From Chamaelirium japonicum (lineage: Eukaryota > Streptophyta > Magnoliopsida > Liliales > Melanthiaceae), in assembly GCA_947650365.1 (NCBI GenBank), contig CANTAL010000004.1:1-64000 (forward strand): DNA of 64,000 bases, given 5' to 3'. Of this stretch, positions 50,171-64,000 are shown one piece after another (within the stretch, counting starts at the first letter, position 1; every line of letters starts with the position of its first letter). The position numbers were made by a program, and so were the translations under genes. The notes beneath the pieces were generated by a model, which saw nothing but the letters and a program-made list of their open reading frames with translations, was not told where the DNA came from and did not search any database.

Positions 50171-53100
50171 ACGATCCATTCTAATTCATTCATACGATCC
50201 ATTCTAATTCATTCGTACGATCCATTCTAATTCATTCGCACGATCCATTCTAATTTATTCATACGATCCATTCTAATTCATTCGTATGTATCCATTCTAA
50301 TTCATTCATACGATCCATTCTAATTCTACGATCCATTCTTACTCATTCGTATTATCCATTTTAATTCATTCACACGAATGTATCAACTCTAATTCATTCG
50401 TATGATCCATTCTAATTCATTCGCACGAATGTATCCATTCTAATTCATTCATACGATCCATTCTAATTCATTCGTACGATCCATTCTAATTCATTCGTAC
50501 GATCCATTCTAATTTATTCGTACAATCCATTCTAATTTATTCGTACAATCCATTCTAATTCATTCATACGATCCATTCTAATTCATTCGTACGATCCATT
50601 CTAATTCATTCGTACAATCCATTCTAATTCATTCGCACGATCCATTCGCATTCACTCAAACGATCCATTCTAATTCATTCATATGATCCATTCTAATTCA
50701 TTCGCACGAATGTATCCATTCTAATTCATTCGTACGATCCATTCTAATTCATTTGTACGAATGTATCCACTCTAATTCATTCATACGATCCATTCTAATT
50801 CATTTGCACGAATGTATCCATTCCAATTCATTCGTACGATCCATTCTAATTCATTCGCACAATCTATTCTAATTCATTCGTACGATCAATTCTAATTCAT
50901 TAGCATGATCCATTCTAATTCATTCGTACTATCCATTCTAATTCCTTCGTACGATCCATTCTAATTCCTTCGTCCGATCCATTCTAATTCATTCGTACGA
51001 TCCATTCTAATTCATTCCTACGATCCATTCTAATTCCTTCGTAAGATCCATTCTAATTCATTCGTACGGTATGATTCATTCTAATTCATTCGTACGATTT
51101 ATTCTAATTTCTTCGTATGAATGAATTAGATTGGATCGTACGAATGAAATAGAATGGATCGTACGAATGAATTAGAATGGATACATACGAATGAATTAGA
51201 ATGGATCGTATGAACGAATTAGAATGGATCGTGCGAATGAATTCGAATGGATCATACGAATTAGAATCGATCCATTCTAATTCATTCGTACGATCCATTC
51301 TAATTCATTCATACGATCCATTCTAATTCTTTCGCACGAATGTATCCATTTTAATTCATTCGTACGATCCATTCTAATTCATTCGCACGATCCATTCTAA
51401 TTCATTCGTACGATCCATTCTAATTCATTCGTACGATCTATATTCTAATTCATTCGCATGATCCATTCTAATTCATTCGCACAATCTATTCTAATTCATT
51501 CGTACGATCCATTCTAATTCATTCGCACGATCCATTCTAATTCATTCATACGATCCATTCTATTTCATTCGTACGATCCATTCTTACTCATTCGTACGAT
51601 CCATTCTAATTCATTTGCACGAAGGTATCCATTCTAATTCATTCGTACTATCCATTCTAATTCCTTCGTATGATCCATTCTAATTCCTTCGTACGATCCA
51701 TTCTAATTCATTCGTACGATCCATTCTAATTCCTTCGTATGATCCATTCTAATTCATTCGTACGATTCATTCTAATTCAATCCATTCTAATTCATTCGTA
51801 CGATCCATTCTTACTCATTCGTACGATCCATTCTAATTCATTCATACGATCCAATCTAATTCATTCATACGATCCATTCAAATTCATTAATACGATCCAA
51901 TCTAATTCATTCATACGATCCATTCTAATTCCTTTGTACGATCCATTCTAATTCATACGATCCATTCTAATTCATTCGTAAGATCCATTCTAATTCATTC
52001 ATACGATCTATTCTAATTCATTCATACAATCCATTCTAATTCCTTCGTACGATCCATTCTAATTCATTCATACGATCCATTCTAATTCATTCGTACGATC
52101 TATTCTATTTCATTCATACGATCCATTCTAATTCATTAATACGATCCATTCTAATTCATTCACATGATCCATTCTAATTCATTCACACTCATACGATCCA
52201 TTCTAATTCATTCGTACGAATGAATTAGAGTGGATACATTCGTACAAATGAATTAGAATGGATCGTATGAATGAATTAGAGTGGATACATTCGTACAAAT
52301 GAATTAGAATGGATCGTACGAATGAATTAGAATGGATACATTCGTGCGAATGAATTAGAATGGATCATATGAATGAATTAGAATGGATTGTTTGAGTGAA
52401 TGCGAATGGATCGTGCGAATGAATTAGAATGGATTGTACGAATGAATTAGAATGGATCGTACGAATGAATTAGAATGGATACATTCATGCGAATCCATTC
52501 TATTTCATTCGTATGACCCATTCTAATTCATTCGCACGATCCATTCTAATTCATTCGTACGATCCATTCTAATTCATTCGTACGATCCATTCTAATTCAT
52601 TCGTACGATCCATTCTAATTCATTCGCACCATCTATTTTAATTCATTCGTACGATCCATTCTAATTCATTCGCACGATCCATTCTAATTCATTCATACGA
52701 TTCATTCTATTTCATTCGTACGATCCATTCTTAATCATTCGTACGATCTATTCTAATTCATTTGCACGAAGGTATCCATTCTAATTCATTCGTACTATCC
52801 ATTCTAATTCCTTCATACGATCCATTCTAATTCCTTCGTACGATCCATTCTAATTCATTCGTACGATCCATTCTAATTCCTTCGTATGATCCATTCTAAT
52901 TCATTCGTACGGTATGATTCATTCTAATTCATTCGTACGATTCATTCTAATTCAATCCATTCTAATTCATTCGTACAATCAATTCTAATTCATTCGTACG
53001 ACCCATTCTAATTCATTCGTACGATTCATTCTAATTCAATCCATTCTAATTCATTCGTACGATCCATTCTTACTCATTCGTACGATCCGTTTTAATTCAT

Positions 53101-56100
53101 TCGCACGAATGAATCCATTCTAATTCATTCGTATGATCCATTCTAATTCATTCGCATGAATGTATCCATTCTAATTCATTCGTACGATCCATTCTATCTC
53201 ATTCATACAATCCATTCTATTTCATTCGTAAGATCCATTCTAATTCATTCGCACGATCCATTCTAATTCATTCGCATGATCCATTCTAATTCATTCGTAC
53301 GATCGATTCTAATTCATTCATACGATCCATTCTAATTCATTCGCACGAATGTATCCATTCTAATTCATTCGTACGATCCATTCTAATTCATTCGCACAAT
53401 CTATTCTATTTCATTCATACGATCGATTCTAATTTATTCGCACGATCCATTCTAATTCCTTCGTATGATCCATTCTAATTCATTCGTACGGTATGATTCA
53501 TTCTAATTCATTCGTACGATTCATTCTAATTTAATCCATTCTAATTTATTCGTACGATCCATTCTAATTCATTCTTACGATTCATTCTAATTCAATCCAT
53601 TCTAATTCATTCGTACGATCCATTCTTACTCATTCGTACGATCCATTCTAATTCATTCGCACGAATGAATCCATTCTAATTCATTCGTATGATCCATTCT
53701 AATTCATTCGCATGAATTATCCATTCTAATTCATTCGTACGATCCATTCTATCTCATTTGTACAATCCATTCTATTTCATTCGTACGATCCATTCTAATT
53801 CATTCGCACGATCCATTCTAATTCATTCGCATGATCCATTCTAATTCATTCGTACGATCGATTCTAATTCATTCATACGATCCATTCTAATTCATTAGCA
53901 CGAAAAAACACGATCCACTCACATACGAATAAATTAGAATGAATTAGAATGGATTGTGTGAATGAATTAGAATGGATCGTGCGAATGAATTAGAATGGAT
54001 CGTGCGAATGAATTAGAATATGGATCGTACGAATGAAATAGAATGGATCGTACGAATGAATTCGAATGTATCCTTTCTAATTCATTCGTACGATCCATTC
54101 TAATTCCTTCGTACGATCCAATCTAATTCATTCGTACAATCCATTCTAATTCATTCGCACGATCAATTGAATTAGAATGGATACATTCGTGCGAATCCAT
54201 TCTATTTCATTCGTACGATCCATTCTAATTCATTCGCACGATCCATTCTAATTCATTCATACGATCCATTCTAATTCATTCGTACGATCCATTCCAATTC
54301 ATTCGTACGATCCATTCTAATTCATTCGCACAATCTATTCTAATTCATTCGTACGATCCATTCTAATTCATTCGCACGATCCATTCTAATTCATTCATAC
54401 GATCCATTCTATTTCATTCGTACGATCCATTCTTACTCATTCGTACGATCCATTCTAATTCATTTGCACGAAGGTATCCATTCTAATTCATTCGTACTAT
54501 CTATTCTAATTCCTTCGTACGATCCATTCTAATTCCTTCGTACGATCCATTCTAATTCATTCGTACGATCTATTCTAATTCATTCGTACGATCCATTCTA
54601 ATTCCTTCGTATGATCCATTCTAATTCATTCGTACGGTATGATTCATTCTAATTCATTCGTACGGTATGATCCATTCTAATTCATTCGTACAGTCCATTC
54701 TAATTCATTCTCACGAATGTATCTATTCTAATTCATTCGTACGATCCATTCTAATTCATTTGTACGAATGTATCCACTCTAATTCATTCATACGATCCAT
54801 TCTAATTCATTCGCACGAATGTATCCATTCCAATTCATTCGTACGATCCATTCTAATTCATTCGCACAATCTATTCTAATTCATTCGTACGATCAATTCT
54901 AATTCATTAGCATGATCCATTCTAATTCATTCGTACTATCCATTATAATTCCTTCGTACGATCCATTCTAATTCCTTCGTATGATCCATTCTAATTTATT
55001 CGTACGATCCATTCTAATTCATTCGTACGATCCATTCTAATTCCTTCGTATGATCCATTCTAATTCATTCATACGGTATGATTCATTCTAATTCATTCGT
55101 ACGATTCATTCTAATTTCTTCGTATGAATAAATTAGATTGGATCGTACGAATGAAATAGAATGGATCATACGAATGAATTAGAATGGATACATACGAATG
55201 AATTAGAATGGATCGTATGAATGAATTAGAATGGATCGTGCGAATGAATTCGAATGGATCGTACGAATTAGAATCGATCCATTCTAATTCATTCGTACGA
55301 TCCATTCTAATTCATTCATACGATCCATTATAATTCTTTCGCACGAATGTATCCATTCTAATTCATTCGTACGATCCATTCTAATTCATTCGCACGATCC
55401 ATTCTAATTCATTCGTACGATCCATTCTAATTCATTCGTACGATCTATATTCTAATTCATTCGCACGATCCATTCTAATTCATTCGCACAATCTATTCTA
55501 ATTCATTCGTACGATCCATTCTAATTCATTCACACGATCCATTCTAATTCATTCATACGATCCATTCTATTTCATTCGTACGATCCATTCTTACTCATTC
55601 GTACGATCCATTCTAATTCATTTGCACGAAGGTATCCATTCTAATTCATTCGTACTATCCATTCTAATTCCTTCGTACGATCCATTCTAATTCCTTCGTA
55701 CGATCCATTCGAATTCATTCATACGATCCATTCTAATTCATTCGTACGATCCATTCTAATTCCTTCGTATGATCCATTCTAATTCATTCGTACGATTCAT
55801 TCTAATTCAATCCATTCTAATTCATTCGTACGATCCATTCTTACTTATTCGTACGATCCATTCTAATTCATTCATACGATCCAATCTAATTCATTCATAC
55901 GATCCATTCAAATTCATTAATACGATCCACTCTAATTCATTCATACGATCTATTCTAATTCCTTCGTACGATCCATTCTAATTCATACGATCCATTCTAA
56001 TTCATTCGTAAGATCCATTCTAATTCATTCATACGATCTATTCTAATTCATTCATACAATCCATTCTAATTCCTTCGTACGATCCATTCTAATTCATTCA

Positions 56101-59100
56101 TACGATCCATTCTAATTCATTCAAACGATCTATTCTATTTCATTCATACGATCCATTCTAATTCATTAATACGATCCATTCTAATTCATTCGCATGATCT
56201 ATTCTAATTCATTCACACTCATACGATCCATTCTAATTCATTCGTACGAATGAATTAGAGTGGATACATTCGTACAAATGAATTAGAATGGATCGTATGA
56301 ATGAATTAGAGTGGATACATTCGTACAAATGAATTAGAATGGATCGTACGAATGAATTAGAATGGATACATTCGTGCGAATGAATTAGAATGGATCATAT
56401 GAATGAATTAGAATGGATCGTTTAAGTGAATGCGAATGGATCGTGCAAATGAATTAGAATGGATTGTACGAATGAATTAGAATGGATAGTACGAATGAAT
56501 TAGAATGGATACATTCGTGCGAATCCATTCTATTTCATTCGTACGATCCATTCTTATTTATTCGCACGATCCATTCTAATTCATTCATACGATCCATTCT
56601 AATTCATTCGTACGATCCATTCTAATTCATTCGTACGATCCATTCTAATTCATTCGCACAATCTATTCTAATTAATTCGTACGATCCATTCTAATTCATT
56701 CGCACGATCCATTCTAATTCATTCATACGATCCATTCTATTTCATTCGTACGAACCATTCTTACTCATTCGTACGATCCATTCTAATTCATTTGCACGAA
56801 GGTATCCATTCTAATTCATTCGTACTATCCATTCTAATTCCTTCATACGATCCATTATAATTCCTTCGTACGATCCATTCTAATTCCTTCGTACGATCCA
56901 TTCTAATTCATTCGTACGATCCATTCTAATTCATTCGTACGATCCATTCTAATTCCTTCGTATGATCCATTCTAATTCATTCGTACGGTATGATTCATTC
57001 TAATTCATTCATACGATTCATTCTAATTCAATCCATTCTAATTCATTCGTACGATCCATTCTAATTCATTCGTACGATCCATTCTAATTCATTCGTACGA
57101 TTCATTCTATTTCAATCCATTCTAATTCATTTGTACGATTCATTATTACTCATTCGTACGATCCATTCTAATTCATTCGCACGAATGAATCCATTCTAAT
57201 TCATTCGTATGATCCATTCTAATTCATTCGCATGAATGTATCCATTCTAATTCATTCGTACGATCCATTATATCTTATTCGTACAATCCATTCTATTTCC
57301 TTCGTACGATCCATTCTAATTCATTCGCACGATCCATTCTAATTCATTCGCATGATCCATTCTAATTCATTCGTACGATCGATTCTAATTCATTCATACG
57401 ATCCATCCTAATTTATTCGCACGAATGTATCCATTCTAATTCATTCGTACGATCCATTCTAATTCATTCGCACAATCTATTCTAATTCATTCAGACGATC
57501 CATTCTAATTTATTCGCACGATCCATTCTAATTCCTTCGTATGATCCATTCTAATTCATTCGTACGGTATGATTCATTCTAATTCATTCGTACGATTCAT
57601 TCTAATTCAATCCATTCTAATTCATTCATACGATCCATTCTAATTCATTCGTACGATCCATTCTAATTCATTCGTACGATTCATTCTAATTCAATCCATT
57701 CTAATTCATTCGTACGATCCATTCTAATTCATTCGTACGATTCATTCTAATTCAATCCATTCTAATTCATTCGTACGATCCATTCTTACTCATTCGTACG
57801 ATCCATTCTAATTCATTCGCACGAATGAATCCATTCTAATTCATTCGTATGATCCATTCTAATTCATTCGCATGAATTATCCATTCTAATTCATTCGTAC
57901 GATCCATTCTATCTCATTCGTACAATCCATTCTATTTCATTCGTACGATCCATTCTAATTCATTCGCACGATCCATTCTAATTCATTCGCATGGTCCATT
58001 CTAATTCATTCGTACGATCGATTCTAATTCATTCATACGATCCATTCTAATTCATTAGCACGAAAAAACACGATCCACTCACATACGAATAAATTAGAAT
58101 GAATTAGAATGGATTGTGTGAATGAATTAGAATGGATCGTATGAATGAATTAGAATAGATCGTGCGAATGAATTAGAATGGATCGTGCGAATGAATTAGA
58201 ATATGGATCGTACAAATGAATTAGAATGGATCGTACGAATGAATTCGAATGTATCCTTTCTAATTCATTCGTACAATCCATTCTAATTCCTTCGTACGAT
58301 CCATTCTACTTCATTCGTACGATCCATTCTAATTCATTCGCACGATCAATTGAATTAGAATGGATACATTCGTGCGAATCCATTCTATTTCATTCGTACG
58401 ATCCATTCTAATTCATTCGCACAATCCATTCTAATTTATTCATACGATCCATTCTAATCCATTCGTACTATCCATTCTAATTCATTCGTACGATCCATTC
58501 TAATCCATTCGCACAATCTATTCTAATTCATTCGTACGATCCATTCTAATTCATTCGCATGATCCATTCTAATTCATTCATACGATAAATTCTATTTCAT
58601 TCGTACGATCCATTCTTACTCATTCGTACGATCCATTCTAATTCATTTGCACGAAGGTATCCATTCTAATTCATTCGTACTATCCATTCTAATTCCTTCG
58701 TACGATCCATTCTAATTCCTTCGTACGATCCATTCTAATTCATTCGTACGATCCATTCTAACTCATTCATACGATCCATTCTAATTCCTTCGTATGATCC
58801 ATTCTAATTCTTTCGTACGGTATGATTCATTCTAATTCATTCGTACGATTCATTCTAATTCAATCCATTCTAATTCATTCGTACGATCCATTCTAATTCA
58901 TTCGTACGATCCATTCTAATTCATTCGTATGATTCATTCTAATTCAATCCATTCTAATTCATTCGTACGATCCATTCTAATTCATTCGCACGATCCATTC
59001 TAATTCATTCGTACGATCCATTCTATTTCATTCATACGATCCATTCTAATTCATTCATACGATCTATTCTAATTCTTTCGCACGAATGTATCCATTCTAA

Positions 59101-59952
59101 TTCATTCGTACGATCCATTCTAATTCATTCATACAATCCATTCTAATTCTTTTGCACGAATGTATCCATTCTAATTCATTCGTACTATCCATTCTAATTC
59201 CTTCGTACGATCCATTCTAATTCCTTCGTACGATCCATTCTAATTCATTCGTACGATCCATTCTAATTCATTCATACGATCGATTCTAATTCCTTCGTAT
59301 GATCCATTCTAATTCATTAGTACGGTATGATTCATTCTAATTCATTCGTACAATTCATTCTAATTCAATCCATTCTAATTCATTCGTACGATCCATTCTA
59401 ATTCATTCGTACGATCCATTCTAATTCATTCGTACGATTCATTCTAATTCAATCCATTCTAATTCATTCGTACGATCCATTCTTACTCATTCGTACGATC
59501 CATTCTAATTCATTCGCACGAATGAATCCATTCTAATTCATTCGTACGATCCATTCTAATTCATTCGTACGATCAATTCTAATTCCTTCATATCATCCAT
59601 TCTAATTCATTCGTACGATTCATTCTAATTCAATCCATTCTAATTCATTCGTACGATCCATTCTTACTCATTCGTACGATCCAATCTAATTCATTCATAC
59701 GATCCAATCTAATTCATTCATACGATCCATTCAAATTCATTAATACGATCCAATCTAATTCATTCATACGATCCATTCTAATTCCTTCGTACGATCCATT
59801 CTAATTCATACGATCCATTCTAATTCATTCGTAAGATCCATTTTAATTCATTCATACGATCTATTCTAATTCATTCATACAATCCATTCTAATTCCTTCG
59901 TACGATCCATTCTAATTCATTCATACGATCCATTCTAATTCATTCGTACGAT
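50171..59952. repeat. 9,800-bp higher-order satellite unit, copy 3
   Basis: It matches copy 1 at every position I compared. Identity with the preceding copy stops at 59,953 (T where the others have C), some 18 bp short of a full unit. Marker tracts CGAAAAAACA are at 53,901 and 58,061. No gene is present. Confidence 0.95.
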
Positions 59953-62900
59953 CTATTCTATTTCATTCATACGATCCATTCTAATTCATTAATACGATCC
60001 ATTCTAATTCATTCGCACGATCCATTCTAATTCATTCACACTCATACGATCCATTCTAATTCATTCGTACGAATGAATTAGAGTGGATACATTCGTACAA
60101 ATGAATTAGAATGGATCGTATGAATGAATTAGAGTGGATACATTCGTACAAATGAATTAGAATGGATCGTACGAATGAATTAGAATGGATACATTCGTGC
60201 GAATGAATTAAAATGGATCATATGAATGAATTAGAATGGATCGTTTGAGTGAATGCAAATGGATCGTGCGAATGAATTAGAATGGATTGTACGAATGAAT
60301 TAGAATGGATCGTACGAATGAATTAGAATGGATACATTCATGCGAATCCATTCTATTTCATTCGTACGATCCATTCTAATTCATTCGCACGATCCATTCT
60401 AATTCATTCATACGATCCATTCTAATTCATTCGTACGATCCATTCTAATTCATTCGCACAATCTATTCTAATTCATTCGTACGATCCATTCTAATTCATT
60501 CGCACGATCCATTCTAATTCATTCATACGATCCATTCTATTTCATTCGTACGATCCATTCTTACTCATTCGTACGATCCATTCAAATTCATTTGCACGAA
60601 GGTATCCATTCTAATTCATTCGTACTATCCATTCTAATTCCTTCGTACGATCCATTCTAATTCCTTCGTACGATCCATTCTAATTCATTCGTACGATCCA
60701 TTCTAATTCCTTCGTATGATCCATTCTAATTCATTCGTACGGTATGATTCATTCTAATTCATTCGTGCGAATGAATTAGAATGGATCGTATGAATGAATT
60801 AGAATGGATCGTGCGAATGAATTAGAATGGATCGTACGAATGTATTAGAATAGATTGTGCGAATGAATTAGAATGGATCATACGAATGAATTAGAATGGA
60901 TCGTACGAATGAATTAGAATGGATCGTATGAATGAATTAGAATGGATCGTACGAATGAATTAGAATGGATCGTACTAATGAATTAGAATAGATTGTGCGA
61001 ATGAATTAGAATGGATCGTACGAATGAATTAGAATGGATTGAATTAGAATGAATCGTACGAATAAATTAGAATGAATCATACCGTACTAATGAATTAGAA
61101 TGGATCATAAAAAAGGAATTAGAATCGATCGTACGAATGAATTAGAATGGATACATTCGTGCGAATCCATTCTATTTCATTCGTACGATCCATTCTAATT
61201 CATTCGCACGATCCATTCTAATTCATTCGTACGATCCATTCTAATTCATTCGTACGATCCATTCTAATTCATTCGTACGATCCAATCTAATTCATTCGTA
61301 TGATCCATTCTAATTCATTCGTACGATCCATTCTAATTCATTCGCACAATCTATTCTAATTCATTCGTACGATCCATTCTAATTCATTCGCACGATCCAT
61401 TCTAATTCATTCGCACGATCCATTCTAATTCATTCGCACGATCCATTCTAATTCATTAGCACGATCCATTCTAATTCATTCGTACGATCCATTATAATTC
61501 ATTTATACGATCCAATCTAATTCATTCATACGATCCATTCTAATTCTTTCGTGCAAATGAATTAGAATGGATCGTACGAATGAATTAGAATGGATCGTAC
61601 GAATGAATTAGAATGGATCGTATGAATGAATTAGAATGGATCGTGCGAATGAATTAGAATGGATCGTATGAATGAAATAGAATGGATCGTATGAATGAAT
61701 TAGAATGGATTGTACGAATGAAATAGATTAGATCGTACGAATGAATTAGAATGGATCGGGTGAATAAATTAGAATGGATCGTACGAATGAATTAGAATGG
61801 ATACATTCGTGCGAATGAATTAGAATGGATCGTATGAATGAATTAGAATCGATCGTACGAATGAATTAGAATGGATCGTACGAATGAAATAGAATGGATT
61901 GTACGAATGAGATAGAATGGATCGTACGAATGAATTAGAATGGATAATTCATGCGAATGAATTAGAATGGATCATACGAATGAATTAGAATGGATTCATT
62001 CGTGCGAATGAATTAGAATGGATCGTACGAATGAGTAAGAATGGATCGTACGAATGAATTAGAATGGATTGAATTAGAATGAATCGTACGAATGAATTAG
62101 AATGGCTCGTACGAATGAATTAGAATGGATCGTGCGAATGAATTAGAATGGGTCGTATGAATGAATTAGAATGGATACACGATCCAGATCCATTCTAATT
62201 CATTCACACAATCTATTCTAATTCATTCGTAGGATCCATTCTAATTCATTACTACGATCCATTCTAATTCATTCATACGATCCATTCTAATTCATTCGTA
62301 CGATCCATTCTAATTCATTCGCACGATCCATTCTAATTCATTCATACGATCCATTCTAATTCATTCGTATGTATCCATTCGAATTCATTCATACGATCCA
62401 TTCTAATTCTACGATCCATTCTTACTCATTCGTATTATCCATTTTAATTCATTCACACGAATGTATCAACTCTAATTCATTCGTATGATCCATTTTAATG
62501 CATTCGCACGAATGTATCCATTCTAATTCATTCGTACGATCCATTCTAATTCATTCGTACGACCCATTCTAATTCATTCGTACAATCTATTCTAATTCAT
62601 TAGTACGATCCATTCTAATTTATTCGAACAATCCATTCTAATTCATTCATACGATCCATTCTAATTCATTCGCACGAATGTATCCATTCTAATTCATTCA
62701 TACGATCCATTCTAATTCATTCGTACAATCCATTCTAATTCATTCGCACGATCCATTCGCATTTACTCAAACGATCCATTCTAATTCATTCATATGATCC
62801 ATTCTAATTCATTCGCACGAATGTATTCATTCTAATTCATTCGTACGATCCATTCTAATTCATTTGTACGAATGTATCCACTCTAATTCATTCATACGAT

Positions 62901-64000
62901 CCATTCTAATTCATTCGCACGAATGTATCCATTCCAATTCATTCGTACGATCCATTCTAATTCATTCGCACAATCTATTCTAATTCATTCGTACGATCAA
63001 TTCTAATTCATTCGTAGGATCCATTCTAATTCATTACTACGATCCATTCTAATTCATTCGCACGATCCATTCTTACTCATTCGTACGATCCATTCTAATT
63101 CATTCATACAATCCATTCTAATTCATTCATATGATCCATTCTAATTCATTCGCACGATCCATTCTAATTCTTTCGCACGAATGTATCCATTCTAATTTAT
63201 TTGTACGACCCATTCTAATTCATTCGCACGATCCATTCTAATTCATTCGTACGATCCATTCTAATTCATTCGTACGATTCATTCTAATTCAATCCATTCT
63301 AATTCATTCGTACGATCCATTCTTACTCATTCGTACGATCGATTCTAATTCATTCATACGATCCATTCTAATTCATTCGTACGATCTATTCTATTTAATT
63401 CGTACAATCCATTCTTACTTAATCGTATGATCCATTCTAATCCATTCGCACAATCTAGTCTAATTCATTCGTACGATCCATTCTAATTCTTTCGCACGAA
63501 TGTATCCATTCTAATTCATTCGTACGATCCATTCTAATTCATTCGTACGATCTATATTCTAATTCATTCGCACGATCCATTCTAAATTCATTCGTACGAT
63601 CCATTCTAATTCATTCGCATGATCCATTCTAATTCCTTCGTACGATCCATTTTAATTCATTCGCACAATCTATTCTAATTCATTCGCACAATCTATTCTA
63701 ATTCATTCGTACGATCAATTCTAATTCATTAGCATTATCCATTCTAATTCATTCGTACGATCTATTCTAATTCATTCGTACGATCTATTCTATTTCATTC
63801 ATACGATCCATTCTAATTCATTAATACGATCCATTCTAATTCATTCGCACGATCCATTCTAATTCATTCACATTCATACAATCCACTCTAATTCATTCGC
63901 ATGAATGTATCCATTCTAATTCATTCGTATGAGCCATTCTAATTCATTCGCACGAATGTATCCATTCTAATTCATTCGTACGATCCATTCTAATTCATTC
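59953..64000. repeat. 23-bp satellite, right flank
   Basis: Diverged satellite with strand switches near 60,069, 60,345, 60,766, 61,165, 61,553 and 62,180. The first 800 bp resemble about 32,500-33,320 of the 9.8-kb unit. About 61,850-63,012 resembles 30,110-31,300, that is, the left edge of the 9.8-kb block and its flank. No gene is present. Confidence 0.95.
60750..60783. repeat. Inverted repeat at a strand switch, 16-bp arms
   Basis: Arms CATTCTAATTCATTCG and CGAATGAATTAGAATG are perfect complements separated by TG. This is the same kind of junction as at 594-611 but formed on the CGCACG/CGTGCG core variant. Confidence 0.88.

Overview
The window is plant nuclear heterochromatin. About 50.9 kb of the 64 kb is a 23-bp satellite. 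It is interrupted once, at 13,430-26,570, by a complete, young Ty3/gypsy LTR retrotransposon of the Tat lineage. The plant assignment rests on the retrotransposon: gag, protease, reverse transcriptase, a degenerate gypsy RNase H, a second archaeal-type RNase H, an integrase without chromodomain, extra antisense coding sequence and a tandem-repeat-rich 3' region are together a plant Tat signature. The species cannot be named from the sequence. There are no prokaryotic genes, tRNA or rRNA genes, CRISPR arrays or host single-copy genes that I can see.

Layout: (1) 1-13,429, satellite array whose monomers flip strand about 20 times. (2) 13,430-26,570, the 13,141-bp element: 842-bp LTRs differing at 3 positions, a 5-bp target duplication CGCAC, primer site, gag-protease frame (14,419-16,887), an in-frame UAG in a tobamovirus-type readthrough context, pol frame (to 20,268), three hairpin repeats, an antisense gene (23,582 to 20,834) that reads best as three exons with two short introns, then a 119-bp tandem array up to the polypurine tract. 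(3) 26,571-30,570, more strand-switching satellite. (4) 30,571-59,952, three near-identical tandem copies of a 9,800-bp higher-order unit built from the same monomer, each containing two older subunits of about 4.0-4.2 kb. (5) 59,953-64,000, diverged satellite that resembles the sequence just left of, and inside, the 9.8-kb unit.

How the parts work together: the sense transcript of the element should start in the 5' LTR (TATAAATA) and encode gag-protease, with pol made either by reading through the UAG or by an undetected splice. The antisense gene has its own candidate polyadenylation signal, G-box-rich upstream region and splice sites. Its product (863 residues predicted) carries a region resembling the Pfam 'putative gypsy type transposon' family, a nuclear localisation motif, an acidic stretch and a C-terminal coiled coil. 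Because its introns are antisense to the genomic RNA they would not be removed during retrotransposition, which explains how a retroelement can keep them. All short open frames in the satellite are by-products of a stop-poor 23-bp repeat and are not annotated as genes.
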